Position numbers and translations under genes: made by a program
Assembly (NCBI RefSeq): GCF_000002075.1
Contig: NW_004798162.1
Span: forward strand, 125,867 to 189,866
Source of the DNA: Aplysia californica
Taxonomy: Eukaryota; Mollusca; Gastropoda; Aplysiida; Aplysiidae
DNA: 64,000 nucleotides
Reading direction: 5' to 3'
Shown: piece by piece, positions 26,201 through 36,205 of the stretch
How positions within the stretch are numbered: the stretch's first letter is position 1
Layout of the letters: each line of letters opens with the position of its first letter
Notes under the pieces: model-generated
What the model was told of the DNA's origin: nothing
Database searches by the model: none
What the model saw: only the letters and a program-made list of their open reading frames with translations

Positions 26201-28972
26201 AGGGACATTCTAGATATGTGTGAGTATGTTTCATACACATACTCACGCACAAACATGCTCATATGACCTTATGCAGTTGCAAGCGCCATAAAACAGTTAC
26301 CAAAAAATTTTTTTTACACGCAAATGCACACATACAACAGTAACTTGATTAGGCCATGAAAGCAAGGCATTACTAAAACGAGCTCCCGTTAGCATATTTT
26401 TGGTTACTGGGTCTCTGGGGAAAGTGTGTCATGAACTTTCCCCCCTTTGTCTGGGCTTGCAGAGAATGAGCCCTGTCTAACAACAGTTTCCGCAGGCTCT
26501 CGTTTGTTTCTTTTACCTTTTTTCAAAAAAGGTTTCATTAAGAAAGGACTGTGGGAATGGGCTCATCCTTTGCTGAGCCCTAAACACATTTGATTGGCTG
26601 TTAGGTTACTATCGTTGTAAGCGGTGACTACAGTGATTGGATAAACGAGCAAGTGCGTGTGTTCTCCGTGTGCGACAATAGGCGGAGGCAGAAGATTCTG
26701 AAAGTGTTAACTGATTATCTCGTTTATTTGTAGAAACATTCATTTACGTAGGGAAAGAGTTGGGGGGAGGGGGGGGGGGGGGCTCAAGCCCTTTAGCCCT
26801 TCACTACGCCCCGCCACTGTAGTTGAATCACAAGTAAGTGATTTAATATATAAAAGATAAGATCCTAAAGAATCACAGGCAACTTAACTTCATTTCCTTT
26901 CAATGTGTTGCATTATTTTCAAGAATTTTGCATTTACAATTACCCCAAGGTGAGATTTGCTGAAGAGTTCACTGATGCAGAAGAAGAAAACAAAGCATAA
27001 AAGGACAAGGGTATAAGCATTAATCAAATTTCATTTAAATGTAGTAGATGTAGTCAAGCTGTTAAATGTTTAGCTGTTCGTCAATACTTTTGCTTAAGTT
27101 CTGGTACTTCGAAAGTATTTTTGTTTCTTCGATGATGTGAAAATTTATGTTGAAGCGATTTAATAAAGAGTAGGCCTATTATGTTCCATAAGTCTCATCA
27201 ATAATGTACGTGACATTTATGGCTTAGCAGTGATGTTTTTTTGTTGTTTATTTTGCTTTATTCCATCCACGACTGTTAACATAAAATTAATGTTTTTCCA
27301 AGAGTGGCAGAAAAACGTAATTATGTTGTTGTAACTTCTGAAATATCAACATTTCTGCATCTGTTTATAAACTAAAGTAACAATTAAACCAACTAAATCA
27401 TTGAGTTGTGTGTTACTTCTTATTCCTATGTTTAGGTTATTAAAACAGATCACAACATTCATTAAGAAAATTTGAACAAAACTATTTTTATTTTAATCTT
27501 TTGGCATGAATATTTTTATCTGACAGATATGTATAGAGATATTATTCTCCTGCATGTGACAATGTATTTCAACTCCTTACTCTTGAAAACGTTTGATAAA
27601 AGAACACTGCCGTCTTTGTATCATTCTCTTTTCAGCATGAAATGCCTAAGTCTGAAATATCTTTATTTCTGATTTATTGCAGCACTTCTGTTCACGACTC
27701 TAGAGAATGTTTGATGTATTACTAGTATTCGTTCCTTGATACCCTGTGCATGTTGATTTTACATGTCATAGTCTTGTCACGCTGTGTCAGACTTTTTTAT
27801 GCTAATCTGCTATGCTCGAATATTGCAATGCACTACTCTCTTTTTTTCTTCTTTCATTCTTACTCTGTCACTACTGTCCACCCCCCACCCCCACCCCCCC
27901 CCCCCCCTCCTCTCCACCTCCTTTCCCTTTCTGTCTTTTCCAGTTCGTTCGACTCTCCCTCATTCATGATACTTCCAGTTTATTACATACTTTTAAGTGT
28001 TGTTGAAAATAATGTATCAATCGCATACTTGATCACCGTTTTGATCTTGGAAACTCTCTCTAAGATATAATACTATTGCATGATCTTTGAACTTACTGAA
28101 ATGTAGATAAATAGTACTCACAATTAAATTAAAAGTTATCAGTTAATCATCACTAGGCAGTGAGAAAAAAAGTAACTTTTATTCTTTTTTATTACTGTAA
28201 AGCAGAGTCAAATGGAGTAAGAACCACATTCTATTAACAACAGCCACAAAATGACTTGTGTAAATCGAGAACGAGGAAGAAGAAGAAGCAGGAACTTGTG
28301 TAAATAAAATCTGTCAGAGCAGCTCACTGAATCAACTTAAAAGTAGGCTGAATGCACTGTGAATATAATATCAGTAACATCATTAGATCTAGATAAAAAC
28401 AATACAACTCTTACACATTTTGTTGAAAATAATAGTTTTGAATTTGAGACTTGCTGCTATTTTGATGCATTTTTTATACCCTTAATGTATGTCAGGTCCT
28501 TTCTATTCATACCGTTTCTTCTCTCTCTTTCCTTCAGCGCCATGGTGCCTTTGTATGGAGTCGCATGGACCCGATCAGTCAGAAGAAATTCATTGAATAT
28601 TATCAGCGGCTGGAAGAACAAGAAAGAGCCCAACAGCAGGAAGGAGGTCCTTCGCCTCCTGAAAAAGCTCAAAGTGCAGTGGTTGTCAGGAGCGCTAACA
28701 GTAACAACAGTAACAGTAACAGATCTGGCCAAAACTCCCCCAAAAGAAGAAGCTCCTCCACCTCCGTCCATCTGAGGTCTCGTGCCGCTTCAAACTCGAA
28801 TGGTTCGGATCCAGTACCCCTAGTGCCTACAGCACAAGCTGCTCCGACCGAAAAACAGTCTCCAGCTCCGCAAGAAAGCCAGAGCCAGAGCCAATTAGAG
28901 GCAAAAGCAGAAGCTGTCACTGCACTCGTGGAATCCAGTGTACCCGATGAATCAAAAGCAGAAGAGTCTTAA
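18675..28972 (+). CDS. unassigned 365-aa protein, possible C2orf73 homologue
   Basis: Five coding exons: 18675-18730, 20571-20868, 21674-21866, 23815-23930, 28538-28972 (TAA). Splice sites are canonical and phases agree, giving 365 residues. The start MTLFMPPIQRKKKVDEKY is basic. Residues 20-120 are proline- and arginine-rich (HPKYRPLPYRASFEPRTP). The middle has WWPTRPNP and EDTHYRTDYNN (about 130-160), a Tyr/His-rich style seen in ciliary microtubule-associated proteins. The best-conserved-looking part is NYLREKDGSQRFYKEGMSYE joined to SYPIRGKRHGAFVWSRMDP (about 186-240). The C-terminal 120 residues are low-complexity (Ser, Gln, Ala, Glu). No membrane segment or signal peptide was seen. I suggest C2orf73 from weak memory of that family and from linkage with ASB3. 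Divergent transcription with SPATA17 favours a ciliary role. Confidence 0.85.
18922..18964. repeat. (GT)n microsatellite
   Basis: An uninterrupted GT run in intron 1 of the gene starting at 18675. Confidence 0.9.
19265..19442. repeat. (AG)n tract with ATCAGAGACAG higher-order units
   Basis: AG dinucleotides interspersed with several copies of GAGATCAGAGACAGAG, then a pure AG run, in intron 1 of the gene starting at 18675. Confidence 0.9.
19991..20159. mobile_element. pogo/Tc1-like MITE, 169 bp
   Basis: The left end CAGTTGGGCACTGATAACAC and the inverted right end CAGTATGGCATTGATAACCC agree at most positions over about 27 bases, and both are flanked by TA (19989-19990 and 20160-20161). A TA target with CAGT.. 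ends is typical of pogo-type Tc1/mariner elements. The interior is too short to code. Confidence 0.65.
20160..20350. repeat. ATT-rich microsatellite tract
   Basis: TTG and TTA trinucleotides grading into about 45 bases of pure ATT, then imperfect ATT/ATC repeats. Confidence 0.9.
22003..22170. repeat. dispersed repeat, uninterrupted copy
   Basis: The block from CGGTGGTTTTA through AAAATTTGATCATTTTTT, ACAGAATCGCATAATTTC and GGGCTCAGTTTGC recurs at 58971-59645. There it is split by about 500 bp of inserted sequence. The family is unknown and non-coding. Confidence 0.7.
22224..22323. other. assembly gap of 100 N
   Basis: Exactly 100 N, the usual placeholder for a gap of unknown size. It is preceded by a 13-base G run and followed directly by duplicated sequence also found at 26782. 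It lies in the intron between exons 21674-21866 and 23815-23930. Confidence 0.98.
22324..23416 (+). repeat. 1,093-bp direct duplication, copy 1
   Basis: Identical to 26782-27874 over the same 1,093 bases except for at least two substitutions that I see (near 22384 and 22858). It starts at the gap and ends at CACTAC, where the copies diverge. It lies before exon 23815-23930; the partner lies after it. The block contains a 66-codon open frame repeated in both copies, which I do not take as a gene. Confidence 0.9.
24052..24260 (-). mobile_element. tRNA-derived SINE, family S1 copy 1
   Basis: On the minus strand the head has a B-box-like GGGGTTCGAGACTCAGCTC and an upstream A-box-like TAGCTTTGGTTAC. 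The body, including GGTCCCACCTCTTAAATAAC, matches 31362-31588 in the same order and orientation. Inserted in the intron after exon 23815-23930. Confidence 0.65.
26246..26300 (+). mobile_element. hairpin-tailed SINE, 3' tail fragment (copy d)
   Basis: ATGCTCATATGACCTTATGC followed by AGTTGCAAGCGCCATAAAAC is the conserved 3' end of the hairpin-tailed family. The left stem arm has decayed and no body is recognisable upstream. Confidence 0.55.
26782..27874 (+). repeat. 1,093-bp direct duplication, copy 2
   Basis: Partner of 22324-23416. It is preceded by a G run (about 26762-26782), as copy 1 is preceded by a G run and a gap, and is followed by a C-rich tract (27878-27909). Homopolymers at both edges suggest an assembly break or haplotype duplication, though a recent real duplication is possible. 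Confidence 0.9.
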
Positions 28973-29360
28973 CTCTGTTGTGGTCTAGTTGCAATGCTTT
29001 TGATGGTTAGAACTTACGGACACACTTCTGAATAATTTTTGCCAATTTTTAAACAAAATTGTCAAAATCTGAGTAGTAAGCAAAAATCTAATTATCAACC
29101 ATTCTCAAGCTTTTGAACTGAATTTTGTTTCCATTGAATTTTAAAACAGGCTATGTTAAACTTTTTCACAACTTTGGAAACCTGGACCCCGTTGATTTTT
29201 CATAGTGCTTAATCAAGGAATGAAAAAAGAAGAAGTATTAATCAAATAAGTTTTATTTCAAGCTGCATGAGCTTTCAAGAAAAGGGCTGATTGATATTAT
29301 TTTTATGGAAAAGATGGGGATGTTGCATGTATCATGCTTCCAACAGCTTTGTATATTGTA

Positions 29361-29366
29361 AATAAA
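29361..29366 (+). terminator. possible poly(A) signal of the 18675-28972 gene
   Basis: This is the first AATAAA on the plus strand after the stop at 28972, giving a 3' UTR near 400 bases. Other AATAAA hexamers occur near 30436 and 30823, so the true end is uncertain. Confidence 0.4.
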
Positions 29367-31361
29367 AGTGCAGGCATATTTTATATCACAGTGTGAGTGA
29401 TATCTTAAAATCAAACTGCATATACCGGTATCAGTACTTGCCTGATATGTATAAAGTATTATGTTTTTTTTATACATTTACATGGAAAAGAAATGTCACT
29501 TGCTGCTGCGCACAGAAAAATGCGCGAGTACCTATGTTGAATTTATTTAAATTTTGACTCCAGCAAAATGAAAAACGTTGTCTCTTTTTAGCAGAGGTAT
29601 AGGTACTGATAATTTTTTTTTTAACCTGATCACTCAACTTCTGTTCATGAACATATGATTAATGCTGTGTGGCCTTATTGAATTGCAGTTTTGTTTCATA
29701 TTCTTTTTTTTTGTTTGTTTGTTTCCAATTCTCTTACTTCAAAGAAGAAGAATTTCTATGCATGCAGCAGTCTTTTGTTCTTACAATTACAAGGAAATAC
29801 CTGTAGTGCTGCAACTTTAGATTAGAGCATAAGGAAACTTGAGCAAATAGATATTTCTCTGTGGATGACAAACAAGGTTCCGTCTATGCATTCAGCTTCC
29901 ATTTTTATCAATGTAGACTGTTTATCGACTCATTTAAAGTATTGTTAATGAACTGATGCAAGCATGTCTGTGATTCCAGGCATAATATGACTCCTGGTTT
30001 TTTTTTTTAACTGCTTTATGCCTGCTCTATTACAAAAGTCTTTCCACTCTTTTTATAAGATAAGTCGGTTCAGCACTTCTTTCCATGTACATTTTTCTCT
30101 TTTCTTCATGGGGATGGAGTTGTTAACTTTTTTATTTGTTTTGGTTTGCTGGGTTGACAGTTTGATAGTTCAAATTAAGAGACTGTTGGGGTTTTTTTTT
30201 AGCCTGTACTTATTTATAGAGCTTTCTGCTCTCTATGTATGTAACCCAGATCTTAGATGAAAGATATGAACAGTAATCTAAAGTCTTCAAAGCTGATCTG
30301 TACCACAGCCCATGACCAAAATTGACATTGATATGATAGTACATCAATGTTTATCTCTTTCCATATACAGACTTCGTTGTTTTCTTGAATTTGCCCCTGA
30401 TATGGTAGATTGCAGTTTTCTGCATTGACTTTACACAATAAAGGTCAATGTCTGATATGATTAGAACCGTACAATCCTTTATACCTATTTTTATAATAAT
30501 AAATTTGAATGTGACGATGCACCACAGCACTGCAGTTGTACCACTCATATTTTATTTCTCATGTTGACATGAAGCAAAGATAGATGGGAATGATAATTCA
30601 AGCTTCAAACTTTGATAAACAGCACAATAATTTTGATGAATAAATTTGTACAGCTCTACCATTTTAGACACAGTAACATAATTTTTAAGACCGTACTCAA
30701 GAATACAACCTCTGTGGGATACTGAAAAAAGCAATCGTTACTTCACCTAAGGGAGGGCCACTGACACAGTCATTTCACAAGCAATCATATGAACATTATA
30801 ATATTACTACAATGTAAATAAAGTATATAAAATAATAACATCACCAGGATGCAAAATGTGAATGTGAGTGGCAATAGACTTGCTCCTTCCATGCTAGAAC
30901 CTCGCTACACATTTCCTGTATAAATTTTTCCTGGCTGTGATGAATTCTTTGTTGATTCACAATGGGATGTACTGAGCTGTGCAGAATCAACTTTGTCAAA
31001 AGAAATAAAAATCTTTTTTTTTAAAAACTTTTTATGAAACCTGTTTCATTAAGTGTGTGCTCTTTTCAGAAAGCTCACTGATGACAAGAACAGCCGGGTG
31101 CAGATAATTCACACATGTCTGGGATTGACAAACATGTTTGAAACTTCCACAATTCAGTTACACCAATATTAATGAAAAATCAAAGCGATATTAGTCATTA
31201 AATGGCAAATTGTTCAAGCCATCTGTGAATTTAAGATTTCCATTGATTGTGTTATCTTTGCCTGACAGTATTGTGAATTCAAACTGCTACCACTTTCTTC
31301 AGAAGCAATATTGCGGGGGGGGGGGGGGGGGGGGGGGGGATTTTCCTGTAGATGTATGTTG

Positions 31362-31588
31362 AAAATAGCGAAATGGTATAGGTTTAACTCCCCTATCAAC
31401 ACAAGTAGGTTATTTAAGAGGCGGGACCTCTGAGTTTAATATCCATCTCCAAAAGGACCAAGCCAAACAGGAATTTGGTGTAAAGTGCCTTTCCAAAGGT
31501 TACGTCTATCGAGCTGAGGCTCGAACCCTCAACCTGCAATCTCACTATTACGGATCCGGTAGCTAACCACTTGGCTACCAACAGCACC
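31362..31588 (-). mobile_element. tRNA-derived SINE, family S1 copy 2
   Basis: Read on the minus strand it begins GGTAGCCAAGTGGTTAGCTA, an A-box-like tRNA head, followed by GAGGGTTCGAGCCTCAGCTC, an almost perfect B box. The body then matches the copy at 24052-24260, ending near a poly-G and purine-rich stretch. This is the best preserved tRNA-like head in the window. Confidence 0.75.
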
Positions 31589-31705
31589 AGATGTATGGTG
31601 ACTATTTTGATTTTGATTGAGCAAAGAAAAACCACAAATATAAAACCTAATTTTTTTTTAAAAAGCAAAAGTTCTGCTTTCCCTATTTTTTTCATCGCTG
31701 ATATA

Positions 31706-32486
31706 CAGTCCATGCCGGCTTTAAGCACGGTCATCGGGAGAAAGCATAAGTGTGCTTAATGCCGAAGCGTGCTTGAGTGCGAAGCAGACATAATCCCGAG
31801 ATTTTCATGTGTAGGAAATTTCTCCCTTTGTTTGTAAGTAGGCCAGCCGTCCCGCAAAAGTGTGCACTGTTATTTTTACCCGCCATGGTAGTTTTTATAA
31901 GCTCGTTTGTTTTCGTTTTGTGGTCGAAAGGGAAATGAAAACTTAATTTGCACGGCCAGTCGCGATACAGCACACTAGGCCTACAACCTCCGGTGCGTAC
32001 CACTGCCCGCTGTGCCACACTCAAACCACCACCTTCATCCCACCTCACGCGTGATACACAATCAGGATTAATGGATAGCGAGGGTCAAAGGTGAAATCGC
32101 AGGCAGCCTCCCTTTCTCGTCTCCCCGACCCTGTTTTTTTTGTGTCTGTGTGTAGCTTTGCCCTAGATTAGATCCTATGTCCACGTGCGCGGCTGCGTGC
32201 ATCTCTCTGCCTTCCTCTACGCCCATGTGAGTGTGTGTTTCCATCACTTACATTCTTTGTGTTTCTCTTAATGAACACACTCCACTGCTGCGGTGTAAAC
32301 TGTGTTCGAACTTCGACAGGTCATCATGAAAGAATTGACTGTCTTGTAAATTTGAAGCGTGCCTGAAGCTGGAGTTACCGTGCTTAACGGTGTGCAATTT
32401 ATATAGCAAAAATTCGGTAATAGCCGTTTAGCGTGTTGAGTCCGAAACGGGCTTTATGCCGACGTGCTTAAAGCCGGCACGGACTG
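31706..32486. mobile_element. pogo/Tc1-like non-autonomous element, 781 bp
   Basis: The left end CAGTCCATGCCGGCTTTAAG and the inverted right end CAGTCCGTGCCGGCTTTAAG differ at one position, and complementarity continues to about 25 bases. Both are flanked by TA (31704-31705 and 32487-32488). A second CCGAAGCGTGCTT-type motif lies inside each end. No transposase-like frame was seen. TA target plus CAGT ends suggests a pogo/Tigger-type Tc1/mariner derivative. Confidence 0.8.
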
Positions 32487-32534
32487 TATTGTAATAGAAC
32501 TTAAGTCAAGAAAGCAGAATTTAGCAAAATATTC

Positions 32535-32782
32535 TTAACCCTGTCCGTACGTCGTGTTTTACTATCGTATCCAAACGGCATGGGGAACTTTGAGCCACCA
32601 CTTTCTAAAGAGGACATTTACTCGTTAATCCGATCCGTACGCTTTGCATAGCAGTCTGTCAAAATTATTTTTAGAGAAATACTGAAAGTTTCAAAGAGTT
32701 CTTCATACTAGAAGTATTCTAAAATGTGAAGAATACAACCCTGGGTGTACAAAATGACCCCAGGGCATACGGAGAGGGTTAA
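32535..32782. mobile_element. TTAA-bounded MITE (piggyBac-like), family 1 copy 2
   Basis: TTAA then CCCTGTCCGTACG at the left, CATACGGAGAGGG then TTAA at the right: perfect TTAA flanks and 13-base inverted ends with two mismatches. The body matches 7198-7444 throughout. It lies 49 bp after the TIR element ending at 32486. Confidence 0.8.
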
Positions 32783-33185
32783 AGAATGGAACATTCCAGT
32801 ATGGGCTGAAAAATGGATTTAAAAAGGAACAAACACAAATCAAAGAACACTGTAATATTCTGTATTTGAAAAGTCATATCATACATGGCACAGTACATGA
32901 TCTGTGTTCCAAACATATCATTCATTACAAGTAAGAAATATGATAGTGATTTGAGACTACTTTACACCCTTTCGCACCTCTCACCTTACTGTATGTGAAC
33001 AGAGAAGATTTTTTTTTTTTTGTTAAGCTGACTGAAGCAAATATTTTGAGCTTGAGTCTATATAACAACAACACAATGGGCACAAAATGACAGAAGGAAG
33101 AAAATGAACTGACACGAAACAAATTATACATGTGCAAAACCCATTTCTCGTTACCATAAATGCATAAATATATATGTTAAAGAAC

Positions 33186-33329
33186 TTAACCCTTTGAGCC
33201 TGCCACTGCCCCATCCCTCTCCCCAAGCACCTGTCAGTCAACAGCAAGATATATACACCACCACAGGCTGAAAAGTGCTGTCAATGCTTGTAAAGATAAA
33301 GGTACTCACGCTCAGGCGCATAGGGTTAA
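33186..33329. mobile_element. TTAA-bounded MITE, family 2 (144 bp)
   Basis: TTAA then CCCTTTGAGCCTG at the left and CAGGCGCATAGGG then TTAA at the right, 11 of 13 inverted-end positions matching. The ends differ from family 1 beyond CCCT, so this is a separate family. Non-coding. Confidence 0.65.
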
Positions 33330-34439
33330 ACTCAATATAATTTATATACAAGATCAGATAAAATACTTTTATATGCCTACAACCTGACTAAGATTAAGAA
33401 CAAAATAAGAAAATGCCTGTTCTCGAATAATCTAAATAACCTAACCCAAACAATACTCCTGTATTGCAGCTATTGTCTATTCCATAAAGCTACAAGCAAA
33501 AAGACAAGATAAAATGAAGGAATTGACTTCCAAGCCCAGTAGAAGATAAACTCTCAGGTCTATGGCTTTAAGGACTGAAAAAAAGATTGAAAAAGTATAA
33601 GAACCAAGCTAGGTGACATGAAATTAGCACTAAACAGAAAACATAATTTGTTCGGATCCTGTATACCATGGGTAGGGCACCAAGCTAACGTATGCAAAAA
33701 TTGCAAATTTCTTAGAAAAAAAACCGATACAACCAGGGATGTGTTTATTTAAAACATGCCTATCTAAAATAACAGAAGAACTTGCATCTTTATGCTCATA
33801 AACCGAAAAGAATTCAAACTCTAATGCAGCATGTTTAACACTTTGCAGTCACACAGCCAGCAGTACAAAATACCTCATCTGGTCACCCAACCAGGAAATT
33901 GACTGCAACAGACTTCTCGGGCCTGGCGCCAGGTGATCGGAACAGATAATTTCCACTGTCGCATTATTGCGCCAAGTGACCTCATTGTGTTAAAAATATT
34001 ATACAACTGTATTCTAAAAAAACAAGATTTATTAATTCTAAAACTACTGAGTAGGGAATATTGTCTAATTCAAAGTACTGGAATGTACATGGGGGAGAAG
34101 CACTGAACCAACAATAGCTCGAAATCGGCCACAATTTTTTTTAAAGTGTACAATTTATTCATATCACTTACAACTTGCAGCAACACAAGGCAAAAACTCT
34201 TTCTTTCCACTCAAAATACAGTTGCTTTTGTTTTTAACTTCAAGTTACACTTTCTCTTTCATGCGCATACAACAATCAGAAACCCAGCAGTCTTTTTTAA
34301 TCTTACCACAGGCATAGAGTCGCTCTTTACACCGAAAGTAAAAGACTTTATACCCATTTAACAATTACAATTATCACTCCATTCACTTCACCTTACTATA
34401 AGTTCATTGACGTACAGAAGTACAAAACAACAAAAAGAC

Positions 34440-34520
34440 AAGAGGAAAACACACATAGCCCCATTGGCAGTGGGTCCTGGGTTCAAATCTCGCCTGCCCA
34501 TATTGAGCCAAGGTGTTATA
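34440..34520 (+). mobile_element. possible tRNA-like SINE head
   Basis: GTCCTGGGTTCAAATCTCGCC carries a B-box-like GGGTTCAAATC, with a weak GCCCCATTGGCAGTGG A-box-like stretch upstream. There is no second copy in the window, so this is tentative. Confidence 0.3.
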
Positions 34521-34829
34521 CAGTGATGTACTGTAAATGGCAATTCACAGGGACAAAAATCTCCACAATCACTTCCCATTTTTTTTTAAACAAAAAAATC
34601 AAGAAAACCAAAAAGCATGGTTATTTTATTTTGATAGTGGGGCTGGGGGTAAAAAAACAACAACAACACAAAATAGAAACACTGTAACCAAAATTAATCT
34701 TGTGACATCAAAGACTGTACAAAATAAAACTGCATAAACCAAACAAACACATTTGACATAAAACAAACACATGTATTTCACCAGCACCAAAACAGCACAG
34801 CATTTACAAAACGGAACAGATACACACAT

Positions 34830-35130
34830 TTTGTTTCAGTAAGCGTATTACGGCACTTGCAACACAAAAAGGTCATATAAGTGCCGAAGATTAGAGGTGT
34901 TACAAGAGAGTAACAAACACAAAAAAGGAGGGGAGATTAAGACGATAGATGTTTGATAGGAAGGAAGAAGCAAACCACACCAGAGCACCCGCCAGCCAAT
35001 CTCCCACAGATATACACATCTCCCTTTACCCTCTACAAACAAAAATAAGACGTCGTACTCTCTCAAAGGCCACATACTGTCAGTGTCACATCCAGTCCAC
35101 ATAACCAAAACCGGTGCCATGCCGCTTCTC
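34830..35130 (-). mobile_element. hairpin-tailed SINE, copy c
   Basis: Reading minus, a body with TAATCTCCCCTCCTTTTTT and GTTACTCTCTTGTAACACCT precedes the 3' hairpin (arms at 34851-34858 and 34879-34886) and then a GTAATACGC tail. It is the longest copy, extending toward about 35130, and matches the copies at 4462 and 2110. Confidence 0.65.
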
Positions 35131-36164
35131 TAAACACCAGACAGAGACAGTTTGCTCTGTGAAAACAGGGCTGCCCACCCATCAGCATCTATTTTAGCAA
35201 TCAATAAATATAAATTTAATAATCTGGCTTCAAAATTCATAAAATGGCTTTGACACTTATGAAGTTTTATTTTCTATAAGATCAAAATGGCACTGGGGGA
35301 CTACAGACAGACTACAGGGGCTTTATGCAGAGAGGGTGTTAAAGTTAGATCTGCACGTGACTTTGTGATGTCCTGGCCATCCGGGTCTGGTAGTTTGGCT
35401 TCCCTTTTACACCTTGGAAGGTTGGCAGTGGGTTGGGGTAGCCAAAATTTGAAAAAATCAGAATCAGGGATATTACGATCGTATTATCGTAAAACTGAAT
35501 AAAGATCGCAACGATTCTGCCAAATTCATAAAGATAGGCAGCTGTAAAAGATTTGTGTCTTAAGCAGTTGACCATTACCACTGTAAAACCTGGATAACTT
35601 TCCTTTGTGCCGACATCTTTGCAAGTGCCAGGTGCAGCTCTCCAAGGCCGCTCAAACCTCCACATAAGCACATTGGCTTAACTGAGTCCTGCTGGCAGTG
35701 AACACACCTATCTTCTATCTCACTGTCACAAGAAATTTGAGTAACTCCAACCAAATATGTTTTAAAATTTTACTTACCCTGTAAAGCATGGTCAATAGTT
35801 TCTCAATTTTCTTGTGACACTGTTACTACCCCCCACCCCAAACACACACCCACACACTCGCACACACACACCCACACTCAAAACTATACATGACATCTCC
35901 ATTACCACAGGACAAATACACACACCTGTACACATACAAAACATCCTGCTGGCTAACAAGGAAGCAAAGAGAACACTGCCACGGTACCTTTTACAACAAA
36001 ATATAAGATTCCAGCACTGAGCACAAGAGAAACAATCAATTCACAGGTATATGTGTAAACCTTTTTTGTTTTTATGATTCCAACCCTAGGTACAAGAGAA
36101 GTGCAGACATGAGGGGAATCTTCAGTAAACTTATTTTTTCCATCTCCTCCAAAAGTTTTTTTGG

Positions 36165-36205
36165 GTATTAATAAGTGTTTTTATGACACTTGCAACACAA
36201 TATCC
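36165..36205 (-). mobile_element. hairpin-tailed SINE, tail fragment (copy f)
   Basis: TTTTTATGACACTTGCAACA matches the 3' end of the family in minus orientation. The second stem arm is missing. Confidence 0.35.

Noticed and set aside
28457-28920. Minus-strand open frames opposite the last exon of the 18675-28972 gene
   Set aside because: They are antisense shadows of the low-complexity Ser/Gln-rich coding exon.
31362-31588. tRNA-like A and B boxes considered as a tRNA gene
   Set aside because: The cloverleaf is not complete, a body of about 150 bp is attached, and a second dispersed copy shares it, so it is a SINE. The other SINE heads were rejected for the same reason.
31731-32048. 105-codon minus-strand frame inside the 781-bp TIR element
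   Set aside because: It shows no transposase motif; the length is within chance for this G+C-richer segment.
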